Notes: generated by a model not told the origin, from the sequence alone. DNA of 64,000 bases from Bacillota bacterium (GCA_017577895.1 PKQY01000001.1:44648-108647); one strand, 5' to 3'. Positions 1-11,458 are shown, counted from the first letter of the stretch. A program made the numbers and translations.

Positions 1-3000
1 TGAAAAAAGTCATGGTCATCGGTTCCGGTCCCATCGTCATCGGTCAAGCCGCCGAGTTTGACTATGCCGGCACACAAGCGTGCCGGGCGCTGAAAGAAGA
101 AGGGTTGGAAGTCGTCCTCATCAACAGCAACCCGGCGACGATCATGACGGACCCGGGAATGGCCGATCACATTTACGTCGAACCGTTGACGCTGGATTTT
201 GTGACGCGGATTATCCGCAAAGAACGGCCGGACGGTTTGCTGGCGACGCTTGGAGGACAGACGGCCCTGAATTTGGCCATGGAGCTGGAAGAAGAGGGCA
301 TCCTCCGGCAGTATGGCGTCCGCCTTTTGGGAACGAAACTCGATGCCATCCAAATGGCGGAAGACCGCGAGGCGTTCAGACAATTGATGCAGCAGCTGCA
401 ACAACCGATCCCGGACAGCGTCACCGTAAACCGGGTGGAAGATGCGGTGGCCTTTGCGGAGAAAGTCGGTTATCCGGTTGTGGTGCGCCCGGCGTTTACG
501 CTCGGTGGTACCGGCGGCGGCATCGCCGAGGATCGGGAAGACTTAATCGATATCGTCACCAACGGTTTACAGCTCAGCCCGATTGGACAGTGCCTCATCG
601 AGCAGAGTATCCGCGGCTGGAAAGAGATCGAGTTTGAGGTGATCCGGGACAGTGCCGACCATTGTATCGCCGTTTGCAGCATGGAAAACATCGACCCGGT
701 GGGGGTCCACACCGGGGACAGCATCGTCGTGGCTCCTTGCCTGACGCTGTCGGATCGACAAGTCCAAATGCTGCGGGAAGTGGCCATCACCATTGTGCGG
801 GCGCTGGGCATCGAAGGGGGCTGCAACGTCCAGCTGGCACTGGATCCGTCCAGCAACCGGTATTTTGTCATCGAGGTCAACCCCCGATTGAGCCGTTCCA
901 GCGCGCTGGCGTCGAAAGCCAGCGGCTACCCCATCGCCAAAATGGCAACAAAAATCGCCATCGGCTACACGCTGGATGAACTGAAAAATCCGGTGACGGG
1001 ACAGACGTACGCCTTTTTTGAGCCGACGTTGGATTATGTGGTGACGAAAATTCCCCGCTGGCCGTTTGATAAATTTTCCCACGCCAACCGTAAACTGGGA
1101 ACTCAAATGAAAGCGACGGGCGAAGTGATGGCCATCGGCCGCACGTTCGAAGAGTCGCTGCAAAAAGCTGTCCGTTCGTTGGAAATCGGCGCCGACGGCC
1201 TGTTGTTGGCGGAGCATGAAACGTTGCCGGACGACGCGTTGCGTCAGCGGTTGCGTCAACCGGATGACCAGCGGCTGTTCTTGTTGGCGGAGGCGTTCCG
1301 GCGGGGATACAGCGTGGAGGAGATCCACCGTTTGACGGCCATTGATCGGTTTTTCCTGAACAAAATCGCCGGCTTGGTGCAGATGGAGCAGCAGTTGAAA
1401 AACATAGGGGAACAACCGGATCGGACCTTGTTGTGGCAGGCGAAACGGGCCGGTTTTTCCGATTCGCGCATTGCCGCCTTGTGCGGGACGAGTGAAGAAG
1501 CGATTCGGGAACTCCGGAAATCGTACGGCATCCGTCCGGTTTATAAGATGGTGGACACGTGTGCTGGCGAATTTCCTGCCCAGACGCCGTATTACTATTC
1601 GACGTACGCAGAAGAGGATGAATGGCGCCCAGGGACCAAACCGGTCGTGGTCGTATTGGGTTCCGGTCCGATCCGCATCGGTCAAGGCATTGAGTTTGAC
1701 TATGCCACCGTCCACGCCGTGCAGGCCATCCGTGCCGCCGGTCTGGAAGCGGTCATGATCAACAACAACCCAGAGACCGTCTCCACCGATTTTGACATTT
1801 CGGATCGGCTTTATTTTGAACCGTTACACCGCGAAGATGTGCTGCACATTCTCGAAAAAGAACAGCCCATCGGGGTCATCGTGCAATTTGGCGGTCAGAC
1901 GGCGTTGAATTTGGCGGCCGATGTGGAAGCAGCCGGTTACCGCGTGTTGGGAACCTCGCTGGACAGCATCGATACGGCGGAAGACCGCCGGCGGTTTGAA
2001 CAACTGCTCCGTACCTTGAACATACCCCAACCGCCGGGCCGCACCGTTTACGCTGCGGAAGAGGCGCTGGAGGTGGCCCGCGAACTGGGCTTCCCCGTGT
2101 TGGTGCGCCCCTCGTATGTGCTGGGTGGACGAGCCATGGAGATCGTCGACAACGAAGACGAGTTGCGGGAATATATGGAAGAAGCGGTGCGGGCCAGCCA
2201 CGAACATCCGGTGTTGATTGACCGGTACATGCAGGGCAAAGAAGTGGAAGTGGATGCCTTGTCCGATGGGGAGGACGTCCTCATTCCCGGGATGATGGAG
2301 CACATCGAACGGGCCGGGGTGCATTCCGGCGACTCCATCGCCGTCTACCCGCTGCAAAGCATTTCGGCGGCGGCGCAGGAAAAACTGGTGGATTATACCG
2401 TCCGCATCGCCCGAGCGCTGCAAGTGAAAGGCATGCTGAACATTCAATTCGTCGTCGTCCAGGACGATGTCTATGTCATTGAAGTGAACCCGCGGGCTTC
2501 CCGCACCGTGCCGTTTATGAGCAAAGTGACGGGCGTGCCCATGGCCCATCTGGCAACTCAATTGATACTGGGCAAACGTCTTCGGGAATTGGGCTATCCC
2601 GGCGGCGCCCTCCCGGTCCTGGACACGGTGGCGGTGAAAGTGCCGGTCTTTTCCTTCGCCAAGCTGCGGCGGGTCGAACCGACGCTCGGTCCGGAAATGA
2701 AATCGACGGGCGAAGTGATGGGCCGCGACACCGATTTGGCCAAAGCGCTGTACAAAGGATTGTTGGCGGCAGGCATCCGCGTGCCGGAAGAAGGGCGCAT
2801 TTTGGCGACCATTGCCGACAAAGACAAACCGGAGGCGTTGCCGCTGTTGCGGCGCTTCGTCAACTTGGGCTTCCAGTTGGCGGCCACGCAAGGCACGGCG
2901 GACTTTTTGGAGGCCCACGGACTGAAAGTGACCCGCGTCAAAAAGTTGTCGGAAGGCTCGCCCAACATCATCGATGAGATTCGAAAAGGGAAAGTGCAGC

Positions 3001-3206
3001 TGGTGATCAACACGCTAACCCGCGGCAAAGAGCCGCGCAGGGACGGCTTCCGCATCCGCCGGGAAGCGGTGGAAAACGGCGTGCCGTGTTTGACATCGCT
3101 GGATACGGTCGAGGCGTTCCTCACCGTCATCGGGCGCCTGGCCATGCACGTGGAGCCGTTGGGCAAAACGGAAATGCCGGCCTGTTCGTTGAGCCGCGGG
3201 GAATAA
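1..3206 (+). CDS. carB: Carbamoyl-phosphate synthase large subunit (5' end cut by window)
   Basis: This is the large subunit that makes carbamoyl phosphate from bicarbonate, ATP and glutamine-derived ammonia for pyrimidine (and arginine) synthesis. The reading frame is open from base 3, and only a few N-terminal residues are missing. The two homologous ATP-grasp halves are visible: [17 protein letters not shown] near the start and [16 protein letters not shown] about 540 residues later. Each half is followed by a GGQTALNLA motif. The last 130 or so residues fit the MGS-like allosteric domain ([13 protein letters not shown]). At about 1065 residues the length is normal for the family. The next gene is pyrK, 46 bases downstream, so this is the pyr-operon copy (PyrAB in Bacillus). 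The glutaminase subunit gene carA is presumably just upstream, outside the window. Confidence 0.97.
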   Translation, partial: KKVMVIGSGPIVIGQAAEFDYAGTQACRALKEEGLEVVLINSNPATIMTDPGMADHIYVEPLTLDFVTRIIRKERPDGLLATLGGQTALNLAMELEEEGILRQYGVRLLGTKLDAIQMAEDREAFRQLMQQLQQPIPDSVTVNRVEDAVAFAEKVGYPVVVRPAFTLGGTGGGIAEDREDLIDIVTNGLQLSPIGQCLIEQSIRGWKEIEFEVIRDSADHCIAVCSMENIDPVGVHTGDSIVVAPCLTLSDRQVQMLREVAITIVRALGIEGGCNVQLALDPSSNRYFVIEVNPRLSRSSALASKASGYPIAKMATKIAIGYTLDELKNPVTGQTYAFFEPTLDYVVTKIPRWPFDKFSHANRKLGTQMKATGEVMAIGRTFEESLQKAVRSLEIGADGLLLAEHETLPDDALRQRLRQPDDQRLFLLAEAFRRGYSVEEIHRLTAIDRFFLNKIAGLVQMEQQLKNIGEQPDRTLLWQAKRAGFSDSRIAALCGTSEEAIRELRKSYGIRPVYKMVDTCAGEFPAQTPYYYSTYAEEDEWRPGTKPVVVVLGSGPIRIGQGIEFDYATVHAVQAIRAAGLEAVMINNNPETVSTDFDISDRLYFEPLHREDVLHILEKEQPIGVIVQFGGQTALNLAADVEAAGYRVLGTSLDSIDTAEDRRRFEQLLRTLNIPQPPGRTVYAAEEALEVARELGFPVLVRPSYVLGGRAMEIVDNEDELREYMEEAVRASHEHPVLIDRYMQGKEVEVDALSDGEDVLIPGMMEHIERAGVHSGDSIAVYPLQSISAAAQEKLVDYTVRIARALQVKGMLNIQFVVVQDDVYVIEVNPRASRTVPFMSKVTGVPMAHLATQLILGKRLRELGYPGGALPVLDTVAVKVPVFSFAKLRRVEPTLGPEMKSTGEVMGRDTDLAKALYKGLLAAGIRVPEEGRILATIADKDKPEALPLLRRFVNLGFQLAATQGTADFLEAHGLKVTRVKKLSEGSPNIIDEIRKGKVQLVINTLTRGKEPRRDGFRIRREAVENGVPCLTSLDTVEAFLTVIGRLAMHVEPLGKTEMPACSLSRGE

Positions 3207-3252
3207 GACCGCAGGGAATACGCGGGGAATAAAACAGAAATGAGGTGCCCCG

Positions 3253-4104
3253 ATGATGACGGAACGACTCTTCATGTCCGAGCGTTTGCAACTGATGGAA
3301 GTCGTGCAACAAGAAGCGGTATGTCCGGGCGTTTATCACATGACGTTGCACGTACCGAAACGTTTTCCGGCCCAACCGGGGCAGTTTTTCCACCTGCGGT
3401 GCAGCGACACGGTGTTTCCGTTGCTGCGCCGTCCTATCAGCCTGTTCGATTACGATGAAACCAGTGGGTTGTTGCATTTGTTGTACCGGGTCGACGGGGA
3501 GGGCACGCAATGGCTGAGCCGGCGGGTGCCGGGAGATAAGGTGGACGTGCTCGGGCCGTTAGGCCAAGGGTTTCCGGAGCCGCCGGCCCCGTCTCTTTGC
3601 ACCCTCATCGGCGGCGGCATCGGGATTCCGCCCTTGTATTATTTGGCCAAACGACTGGCAGCAGGCGGCCATCGGCTGCGCATCGTGCTCGGCTTCGCTT
3701 CCGCGCGGTTCAGCTTTTACGTGGAGGCGTTCCGCCGTCTGGGCGAAGTGATGGTAACGACCGAAGACGGCAGTTTGGGCATCCGGGGACGGGTGACCGA
3801 CGGGCTGGCGCAATGGGCGGATACCTCACCGGCGACCGGCACGCTGGAAGTGTACTACGCCTGCGGCCCGTTGCCAATGCTCAAAGCGGTCAAAGCCCAT
3901 TATCGGGAATGGGCCTCACGCCAACGGCAGAACGGGTTCCGTCCGTCTGTCCGCGGGTATCTGTCGTTGGAAGAGCGCATGGGGTGCGGCATCGGAGCTT
4001 GTTTGGCGTGCGTCGTGCCGGCGGCCGGTGCTTCCGACGGACGGAATTACCGGAAAATTTGCGTCGACGGTCCGGTCTTTGAGGCCGACGAGATCGAGCT
4101 GTGA
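3253..4104 (+). CDS. pyrK: Dihydroorotate dehydrogenase electron-transfer subunit
   Basis: This FAD and [2Fe-2S] protein passes electrons from the class 1B dihydroorotate dehydrogenase PyrD to NAD+. The 283-residue protein has a ferredoxin-reductase-like fold. The FAD-binding motif RRPISLFDYDE is near residue 60, and the nucleotide-binding motif GGGIGIPPLYYLA near 120. Four cysteines suited to hold the iron-sulfur cluster are at about 245, 250, 253 and 270 (GCGIGACLAC and KICVDGP). A GAGGTG ribosome site lies 6 bases before the ATG at 3253. Internal ATGs at 3256 and 3283 are possible but less well placed. The gene sits 12 bases before pyrD, as expected for a PyrK-PyrD heterotetramer. Confidence 0.95.
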   Translation: MMTERLFMSERLQLMEVVQQEAVCPGVYHMTLHVPKRFPAQPGQFFHLRCSDTVFPLLRRPISLFDYDETSGLLHLLYRVDGEGTQWLSRRVPGDKVDVLGPLGQGFPEPPAPSLCTLIGGGIGIPPLYYLAKRLAAGGHRLRIVLGFASARFSFYVEAFRRLGEVMVTTEDGSLGIRGRVTDGLAQWADTSPATGTLEVYYACGPLPMLKAVKAHYREWASRQRQNGFRPSVRGYLSLEERMGCGIGACLACVVPAAGASDGRNYRKICVDGPVFEADEIEL

Positions 4105-5064
<960 letters not shown>

Positions 5065-5069
5065 ATCAG

Positions 5070-5795
5070 ATGTCGATGGCAGAGCGTGTCATCATTGCGT
5101 TGGACTTTCCGACGGCGGGGGAAGCCTTGGCGTTTTTGGATCGGGTGCCGCAAGTCCGATACGTCAAAGTCGGCATGGAACTGTTTTACGCTGCCGGGAC
5201 GACGCTGTTGGAGCAGTTGAAACGCCGGGGCTTGCGCATTTTTCTCGATTTGAAACTACACGACATCCCCAACACCGTCGGACGGGCCATGGCGGTGCTG
5301 GCCGGACTGGGGGTGGACATGTTGAACGTCCATGCCGCCGGCGGCCGGGAGATGATGCTGCGGGCCAAAGAAGGCGTTGAGAAGGGTGTCCCGGCGGGCC
5401 AGCCGGCGCCGCGGCTCATCGCGGTGACGCAACTGACCAGCACCGACCAGCAGGTGCTCAACGAAGAACTGGGAATTCCCGGCTCGGTGGAAGAAGCGGT
5501 GCTGCGGTATGCCCGGCTGGCGAAACAGTGCGGTTTGGACGGAGTTGTCGCCTCGCCTTGGGAAGTGGGGACCATCAAGGAAGCGTGCGGCCCGGCGTTT
5601 CTTTGTGTGACGCCGGGCGTGAGGCCTCAGGCGCAAGAAGACGGACAGCGCCGCGACGATCAGCGGCGCATTATGACGCCGCAGGAAGCGTGGCAGGCCG
5701 GCAGCGATTATTTGGTGGTCGGGCGGCCGGTGACCCGCGCTTCCGATCCGGCCCAGGCCTTTGCGGACATTGTTGCACAGTTGCATCGCCCATGA
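5070..5795 (+). CDS. pyrF: Orotidine 5'-phosphate decarboxylase
   Basis: This enzyme decarboxylates OMP to UMP, the last step of the pathway. It is a TIM barrel with the catalytic signature DLKLHDIPNTVGRA at about residue 57. The phosphate-binding segment VTPGVRP and the C-terminal DYLVVGRPVTRA are also present. The open frame extends far upstream inside pyrD without any ribosome site, so that extension is rejected. The start could be TTG at 5061, ATG at 5070 or ATG at 5076. A GGAAG site at 5056-5060 favours 5070, giving 241 residues, the usual size. Confidence 0.95.
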   Translation: MSMAERVIIALDFPTAGEALAFLDRVPQVRYVKVGMELFYAAGTTLLEQLKRRGLRIFLDLKLHDIPNTVGRAMAVLAGLGVDMLNVHAAGGREMMLRAKEGVEKGVPAGQPAPRLIAVTQLTSTDQQVLNEELGIPGSVEEAVLRYARLAKQCGLDGVVASPWEVGTIKEACGPAFLCVTPGVRPQAQEDGQRRDDQRRIMTPQEAWQAGSDYLVVGRPVTRASDPAQAFADIVAQLHRP

Positions 5796-5841
5796 GAAAA
5801 TGACAGGAAAGACGAATGGATCGAGACTTGGAGGGGTACGG

Positions 5842-6465
5842 GTGCAGAACGAACGACCCATCACGGCAGAAGAAGGCATGGCTATTTTGGAACAGACCGG
5901 CGTGCTCAAACGGGGACACTTTTTGTTGACCTCCGGTTTGCACAGCGACCAATATTTGCAGTGTGCCTTGTTGTTGCAATATCCTTGGCATGCAGAAAAA
6001 GTGTGTCGGGCCCTGGCCGCGCCGTTTTTTGGGCAGTCTATCGATGTCGTCATCGGCCCGGCCATCGGCGGCATCGTGGTGGCCTACGAAACGGCCCGAG
6101 CATTAGGCGCCCGTTATATGCACGCAGAACGGGAAGCGGGCGTCATGACGTTGCGCCGCGGATATCGACTGCAGCCGGGAGAACGGGTGCTGGTGGTGGA
6201 AGATGTGGTGACCACCGGCGGTTCGGTAAAGGAAGTCATTCGCCTCGTTCAAGAGGCCGGCAGCCAGCTGGTGGGCGTGGCGTCCATTGTGGATCGCAGC
6301 GGCGGGCAAGTCGATTTTGGCGTGCCTTTCCATCCGTTTATCCGGTTGAACGTGGCCACGTATGATCCGCATGATTGTCCGTTGTGCCGACAAGGGTTGC
6401 CGGTGGAAAAACCGGGAAGCCGGCAATTTGCGGAACAACCGAATCAAACGGGGGCCAGATCATGA
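5842..6465 (+). CDS. pyrE: Orotate phosphoribosyltransferase
   Basis: This enzyme joins orotate to PRPP to give OMP. The 207-residue protein carries the PRPP-binding motif VLVVEDVVTTGGSVKEV near residue 120. It also has the type I phosphoribosyltransferase fold features GPAIGGIVVAYETA and EREAGVMTLRRGY. The start is GTG at 5842, set by a GGAGGGG ribosome site 5 bases upstream. Earlier in-frame starts fall inside pyrF. The stop overlaps the start of pyrC (ATGA at 6462-6465), so the two are probably translationally coupled. Confidence 0.95.
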   Translation: MQNERPITAEEGMAILEQTGVLKRGHFLLTSGLHSDQYLQCALLLQYPWHAEKVCRALAAPFFGQSIDVVIGPAIGGIVVAYETARALGARYMHAEREAGVMTLRRGYRLQPGERVLVVEDVVTTGGSVKEVIRLVQEAGSQLVGVASIVDRSGGQVDFGVPFHPFIRLNVATYDPHDCPLCRQGLPVEKPGSRQFAEQPNQTGARS

Positions 6466-7766
6466 AACGGTTGTTCAAAAACGGGTTGTTGCTGGATCCG
6501 GCGTCGGGAACCGAGGCCAAACGGGACATTTTGATCGTGGACGGCAAAGTGGCGCAGATTGCGCCCGAATTGGATGTGTCGGGGGCAGAAGTGGTGGACG
6601 TGGCCGGATGCCTCATCACGCCGGGTTTGATCGACATTCACGTCCATTTGCGGGATCCGGGCTTTCCGGAAAAAGAGACGATTGAAACGGGCACAAAGGC
6701 GGCAGCCGCCGGCGGCTTCACAGCGGTGGTGTGCATGCCCAACACGGCGCCAACGTTAGATTCACCGGAACAGATTCGCTACGTGCTGGAGACGAGTGAA
6801 CGAACGGCAGCGGTTCGGGTCTATCCGTCGGCAAGCTTGACGTACGGCCAGAAAGGCGAACGGCTGACCGATTTACGGGCGTTGAAAGAAGCGGGCGCCG
6901 TGACGTTTACCGAAGACGGCAAAACGGTGATGGATCCCCGCATTTTGTACGAGGCGTTCCGTTGGGCCAAAGAATTGGACATTCCCATCAGCAGTCATTG
7001 CGAAGAGCACCATTTGGTCGACGGCAAAGGGGCCATTCATCGGGGAAAAGTGAGTGAAGCCCTGGGGGATCCCGGCATTCCGGCTCTGGCGGAAGAGTTG
7101 ATCATCGCCCGCGACATCTTGTTTGCGGAAGATACGGGGGCGCGTGTGCACATTCAACATGTCAGCACCGCCCGGGGCGTTCAGCTCATTCGGGAAGCCA
7201 AACAGCGGGGGGTGCGGGTGACGGCCGAAGCGACGCCGCACCATTTTACGCTGACCGATGAGGCGGTGCTGGAGTGGGGGCCGTTGGCGAAAGTGAACCC
7301 GCCCCTTCGAACTGCTGCCGACGTGGAGGCCATCATCCAGGGGCTGGCCGATGGCACGTTGGATTGTATTGCCACGGACCACGCTCCCCATACGGAACAG
7401 GAAAAATCGCGGTCTTTGGCCGAAGCGCCTTTTGGGTTGTTGGGTTTGGAGACGGCGGTGGGACTCGTCTGGACGCGGCTGGTCCATCCCGGACGGTTGA
7501 CGGCCATGGAAGCGGTGCGGAAAATGACAGTAGAACCGGCTAAGGTGATGGGGTTGCCGGGAGGACGGGTGGCTGTCGGGGAAGCCGCCGATTTGACGGT
7601 CATCGATCCTGATGAAGAATGGGTTGTCGACCCCGAGCAATTTTTGTCCAAAAGCCGCAATACCCCTTTTGCCGGCATGACGTTGAAAGGCCGCGTGAAA
7701 ATGACGCTGGTGGCCGGCAAAACGGTGTATGTGGACCGAATTTTCGGTAGGAGGATGCCAGCTTGA
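6462..7766 (+). CDS. pyrC: Dihydroorotase
   Basis: This zinc amidohydrolase cyclises carbamoyl aspartate to dihydroorotate, the third pathway step. The 434-residue protein is of the type I family. Visible metal ligands are DIHVHLRDPG at about residue 58, SSHCEEH near 178, HIQHVST near 230 and the catalytic Asp in CIATDHAPHT near 304. The start ATG overlaps the pyrE stop. The stop TGA overlaps the TTG start of the next gene. In Bacillus subtilis pyrC lies before carA, whereas here it is the last pyrimidine gene, which is an unusual order. A second copy upstream of the window cannot be excluded. Confidence 0.95.
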   Translation: MKRLFKNGLLLDPASGTEAKRDILIVDGKVAQIAPELDVSGAEVVDVAGCLITPGLIDIHVHLRDPGFPEKETIETGTKAAAAGGFTAVVCMPNTAPTLDSPEQIRYVLETSERTAAVRVYPSASLTYGQKGERLTDLRALKEAGAVTFTEDGKTVMDPRILYEAFRWAKELDIPISSHCEEHHLVDGKGAIHRGKVSEALGDPGIPALAEELIIARDILFAEDTGARVHIQHVSTARGVQLIREAKQRGVRVTAEATPHHFTLTDEAVLEWGPLAKVNPPLRTAADVEAIIQGLADGTLDCIATDHAPHTEQEKSRSLAEAPFGLLGLETAVGLVWTRLVHPGRLTAMEAVRKMTVEPAKVMGLPGGRVAVGEAADLTVIDPDEEWVVDPEQFLSKSRNTPFAGMTLKGRVKMTLVAGKTVYVDRIFGRRMPA

Positions 7767-8806
7767 ACCATTCCCATTGGAATCCGCCTTGGATGCGATG
7801 GTTGTGGGGCGCGCTCTTGATCGTCGGCGGATATTTCATTTTTCCATACCTGTTGCCCTTTCTCATTGCCTTGCTGTTGGCGGTATTGATTGAACCGCTG
7901 GTTCAGGCAGTCCAAAAAACGGGCATCCGCAGCCGGATTGCCGCCACGTGGATCGTGCTGGGCGGGTTGGGGTTGTTTTTGGGACTGGTCATCTATTTTT
8001 CGTTCACGCGTATTTTTGTGGAATTGGTTGCCATTTACGAAAAGTCACCGTATTATTTGACGGAAGTGGAAAACTGGGTGTCCGATTGGCTGGCGTACAT
8101 CCCGCCGGAGACACTCGAGACGCTGCAAAGGCAAGTGACCAGCAGCTTTTCCAACTGGCTCAGCAATTCCAGTGTGTTGTTGGGCCGATCGGCGTCGGCT
8201 TTTGTCAATTTTGCATCGGCCTTGCCGGGGATGATCATTCTCACCTTGTTAACTTTTTTGGCATTTGTGCTCATCAGCATGCACCTGCCCCAGTTAAAAG
8301 CCCAGTTTTACCAATGGTTCGCCCCGGAATCCCATGAAAAACTGGACATCATTTTGCGAGAATTGAACCGGGGCATCATCGGTTATATTCGGGGGCAAGT
8401 GTTGATCGCCGTCGTCATTTTTGCGATGACGTTCGTCGGGCTTCTGTTGCTCCGGGTACCGTACGCGCTGGCCATTGCTGCAGTCATCGCCGTCGTCGAT
8501 TTTTTGCCGTTTCTCGGTTCGGGGCTCGTTTTGCTCCCGTGGGCGGTTTGGGCGCTGTTTAAACACGAATTGTTTTTCGGCATCGGTTTAATCGTCGTCT
8601 ATGTCGCCATTACGTTGCTCCGGCGCATCATTGAGCCGAAAGTGCTGGGGGACAGCCTCGGCATCAGCACGTTGGCCGTGTTGCTCAGCATGGTGCTCGG
8701 CTTTTCATTTATGGGCGTGTTGGGTTTGTTGGTGGGGCCCGCCGTGGCCGTCGTCTTGAAAGCGTTTCGGAAAGCGGGTTTTTTCCAATTTCAAATTCGC
8801 CTGTGA
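7763..8806 (+). CDS. AI-2E family transporter-like membrane protein
   Basis: This is a 347-residue integral membrane protein with about eight hydrophobic segments: two near the N-terminus (about 13-50), one near 60-80, one near 155-175 and four in the C-terminal half. A soluble stretch at about residues 80-150 lies between them, which is the usual layout of the AI-2E/PerM (YtvI, YdbI) family. Members export small molecules or act in Na+/H+ exchange, and many have no known substrate. The TTG start at 7763 overlaps the pyrC stop and follows a TAGGAGGA ribosome site. It may therefore be transcribed as a tail of the pyr operon, but no functional link to pyrimidines is evident. Confidence 0.85.
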   Translation: MNHSHWNPPWMRWLWGALLIVGGYFIFPYLLPFLIALLLAVLIEPLVQAVQKTGIRSRIAATWIVLGGLGLFLGLVIYFSFTRIFVELVAIYEKSPYYLTEVENWVSDWLAYIPPETLETLQRQVTSSFSNWLSNSSVLLGRSASAFVNFASALPGMIILTLLTFLAFVLISMHLPQLKAQFYQWFAPESHEKLDIILRELNRGIIGYIRGQVLIAVVIFAMTFVGLLLLRVPYALAIAAVIAVVDFLPFLGSGLVLLPWAVWALFKHELFFGIGLIVVYVAITLLRRIIEPKVLGDSLGISTLAVLLSMVLGFSFMGVLGLLVGPAVAVVLKAFRKAGFFQFQIRL

Positions 8807-8821
8807 TGGAAGTGGTGACGC

Positions 8822-9721
8822 TTGCAACGTTTACACATCGAGGTTGCCGCTGAGGAAGAAGGGATGATGATCCGCGATGTCATCCGGCGGCGCTGGCCGG
8901 TTTCCCGGGGCTTTATTAAAACGGTGAAACGGCAGCAGCAACTGTGGCGAAACGGCCGTCCCGCCCATATGACGGAACGGGTGGCGGCAGGTGATCGGTT
9001 GACCTTGGGCATTCCGGCCGCTTTTCCGCATTATTTGCTGCCGGAACCGATGCCGTTGGCGGTCGTTTTTGAAGACGATTGGTTGATGGTCGTCGACAAG
9101 CCGCCGGGCGTGGTGGTGCACCCGACGAAGGGGCATCCGTCGGGGACGCTGGCCAACGCCATCATCCACTATTGGTTGTCGCGGGGGGAACGCCCCGGCT
9201 TTCATCTCGTGCAGCGGCTCGATCGGGACACGTCCGGGCTGCTCATCGTGGCGAAAAACGCGTTTTCCCATCAACAATTGGCCAAACAAATGGAAGACGG
9301 ACGATTGGAGAAACAATATTTGGCGGTCGTCCAAGGGACGATAAGCTCAACGGAAGGCGTCATCGAAGGGGCGATTTGGCGGGAGCCGGGGGATCCCCGG
9401 CGGCAGGTAGATGCGAGGGGGAAACCGGCGAAAACGGCCTATCAAGTCGTTGAACGGTTGCCCGATGCCACCTTGGTGCGTCTGCGGCTGTGGACGGGGC
9501 GGACGCATCAAATTCGGGTCCACTTGTCGCATATTGGCCATCCCATTTTCGGCGATGCCCTTTACGGCGGCGACACGACTCGGATTCAGCGGCAGGCGTT
9601 GCATGCCGCCGAATTGTCGTTCAACCATCCGGTTACCCGGGAATCCATGACGTTTCACAGTCCATTGCCGGAAGACATGCGGCAACTCATCGACGCGTTA
9701 AAGGCGGCGCCTCAACCTTGA
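8822..9721 (+). CDS. RluA-family RNA pseudouridine synthase
   Basis: This 299-residue protein converts uridine to pseudouridine in rRNA or tRNA. An S4-like RNA-binding region occupies about residues 15-70. The RluA catalytic domain begins with VVDKPPGVVVHPT. The catalytic Asp is in QRLDRDTSGLLIVAKN at about residue 140, and the GRTHQIRVHL motif is near 226. The start is TTG at 8822 behind a GAAGTGGTG ribosome site. The target base cannot be told from sequence, as RluD, RluC and YlyB-type proteins look alike here. The last 10 bases overlap the end of the convergent rqcH gene. Confidence 0.9.
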   Translation: MQRLHIEVAAEEEGMMIRDVIRRRWPVSRGFIKTVKRQQQLWRNGRPAHMTERVAAGDRLTLGIPAAFPHYLLPEPMPLAVVFEDDWLMVVDKPPGVVVHPTKGHPSGTLANAIIHYWLSRGERPGFHLVQRLDRDTSGLLIVAKNAFSHQQLAKQMEDGRLEKQYLAVVQGTISSTEGVIEGAIWREPGDPRRQVDARGKPAKTAYQVVERLPDATLVRLRLWTGRTHQIRVHLSHIGHPIFGDALYGGDTTRIQRQALHAAELSFNHPVTRESMTFHSPLPEDMRQLIDALKAAPQP

Positions 9722-11421
9722 CGCCGCGTTTTGAGGAGCGGTTCCAACGCCTCTTCCGTCGGAGTGACATAGATGGTCTTCTGTTTTTCGTAAATGACGA
9801 AACCGGGCTTGGCGCCGTTCGGTTTGTGGACATGCCGCACCAACGTGTAATCCACGGGGACTTGCGACGAATGCTGGGCTTTGCTGAACCAGGCTGCCAA
9901 CAGGGCCGCTTCCTTTAACGTCTGTTCGGAAAAGTGCTGACCGCGAATGACGACATGGGAACCGGGAATGTCTTTGACGTGGAGCCACGTGTCGTTGCGG
10001 TGGGCCAGTTTGGTTGTCAGGTAATCGTTTTGCCGGTTGTTTTTGCCGACGAGAATATCGATGCCTTCAGAAGACTTGAACTGCTCGATGCGGGGCGGTT
10101 CAAGTTTCTTTTTTTGGCTTCGGGAGCGGGGCCGTAAATACCCTTGCTCCACCAATTCGTCCCGAATTTCTTCCAATTCATGGATGTTCGCCATTGGCAA
10201 TTGGGCCAGGATCGTTTCGAAGTATCGGTTTTCTTCCTCCGCCAATTGCCGCTGTTCCCGGGCCATTTTCAATCCGTTTTTTGCTTTGTTGTACTTTTTA
10301 AAATACATTTGGGCATTTTCGCTGGGGGACTTGGCCGGATCGAGCGGAATGACGATTTTCGGCAAGGACGCATCATAAAAATTTTCCGCTTCCAGTTCCT
10401 TCATGCCCGGTTTCATTCGGTGCAAATTGGCCGTAATGAGTTCGCCGTACAGCCGGTAGGTGTCGGCTTGTTCCGCTTCTTGGATAGTGGCGGTCAGTTT
10501 TTCGATCTTTTTTTTATTTTTTTTGATCTCGTTTTGCAGCCAGTTTTTCAGATCCAAGGCTTGTTGCCGGAGACGGTCCCGCTGCGCTTTTTCCCGGTAG
10601 TAGACGTGCAGGCAGCGGCTCACGGAGGAAAAGGTTTGTTTGGGACCCGCCCGATGGGTCAGTTCGATGACGTGAAAGTCGTCGGTGTCGCCATAGACGG
10701 CCGGTTCGTACCGGTGTTCTTTCAGTTGGCCGATGACCGTCGTAAATGCTTGCCACAGGTTTTCGCGGGTGGGCAAACCCGCGCGGTGGACGATCTCTTT
10801 GGCTAAAGACGGTCCGATACCGAAAAAGGTGTCCACCAACTGTTGGTCCAGCTTGCCGCGATTCCAGTCGATGTGGGCGAAAAACGAATCCCGTTCGCAT
10901 TCCCACGGCACGGTTTTGTTTTGCGACGGGGGAGGGGTGTAAGGCAAGCCGGGCAACACTTGCCGCACTTGACTGACGGCGGCAGGCACGTGGTGCACGG
11001 CATCCAAAATTTTTCCGGTGGCCAAATCGGTCAGGATCAAGTTGCTGTGCTTGCCCATCACTTCTAACACGAGGCGTTTGATCTGAACATCTCCCAGCTC
11101 GTTGCGGCTGCGGATGTCCCACCAGCACACCCGATCCAGTCCCATTTGTTGCATGTCGACGATGGTGCCGCCTTCCAAATGTTTTCGCAACACCATACAA
11201 AACAGCGGCGGCTGCGCCGGGTTGGCCAGCGGCTCTTCCAGAAGGTAAAACCGGGGGATGGTGTGGCTGGCTGAGAGAAACAGCCGAACGTTTTCCCCTT
11301 GAGAACGAATATGCAAAACGACATCGGTGGGGCTCGGTTGATGAATTTTCATTACCCTCCCCCCGATGAGCGGTTCCATTTCATGCAGCAACGCCCGCAT
11401 GACAAAGCCGTCGAAGGCCAT
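9712..11421 (-). CDS. rqcH: Rqc2-type ribosome quality-control factor (NFACT protein)
   Basis: In Bacillus RqcH binds split 50S subunits that carry stalled peptidyl-tRNA and adds C-terminal alanine tails, marking the chain for ClpXP. The 569-residue protein has an NFACT-N domain from the start (MAFDGFVMRALLHEM). A Lys-rich coiled coil lies at about 290-430. A C-terminal NFACT-R domain (SSEGIDILVGKNNRQNDYLT and TWLHVKDIPGSHVVIRG) covers about 445-550. Older annotation calls this family fibronectin-binding protein. The ribosome site is AGGAGGG. The position next to the Ca2+ ATPase and the yicC gene is the same as yloA-yloB-yloC in Bacillus. Confidence 0.93.
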   Translation of the reverse strand: MAFDGFVMRALLHEMEPLIGGRVMKIHQPSPTDVVLHIRSQGENVRLFLSASHTIPRFYLLEEPLANPAQPPLFCMVLRKHLEGGTIVDMQQMGLDRVCWWDIRSRNELGDVQIKRLVLEVMGKHSNLILTDLATGKILDAVHHVPAAVSQVRQVLPGLPYTPPPSQNKTVPWECERDSFFAHIDWNRGKLDQQLVDTFFGIGPSLAKEIVHRAGLPTRENLWQAFTTVIGQLKEHRYEPAVYGDTDDFHVIELTHRAGPKQTFSSVSRCLHVYYREKAQRDRLRQQALDLKNWLQNEIKKNKKKIEKLTATIQEAEQADTYRLYGELITANLHRMKPGMKELEAENFYDASLPKIVIPLDPAKSPSENAQMYFKKYNKAKNGLKMAREQRQLAEEENRYFETILAQLPMANIHELEEIRDELVEQGYLRPRSRSQKKKLEPPRIEQFKSSEGIDILVGKNNRQNDYLTTKLAHRNDTWLHVKDIPGSHVVIRGQHFSEQTLKEAALLAAWFSKAQHSSQVPVDYTLVRHVHKPNGAKPGFVIYEKQKTIYVTPTEEALEPLLKTRRQG

Positions 11422-11458
11422 AGTTTCCCTCCTGATGGTCCATCAAATGCACTTCAAC

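Noticed and set aside
567-1715. Long minus-strand open frame (382 codons) inside carB
   Set aside because: It is opposite an intact, motif-complete carB and has no recognisable domain. Long antisense frames are common in this GC-rich DNA.
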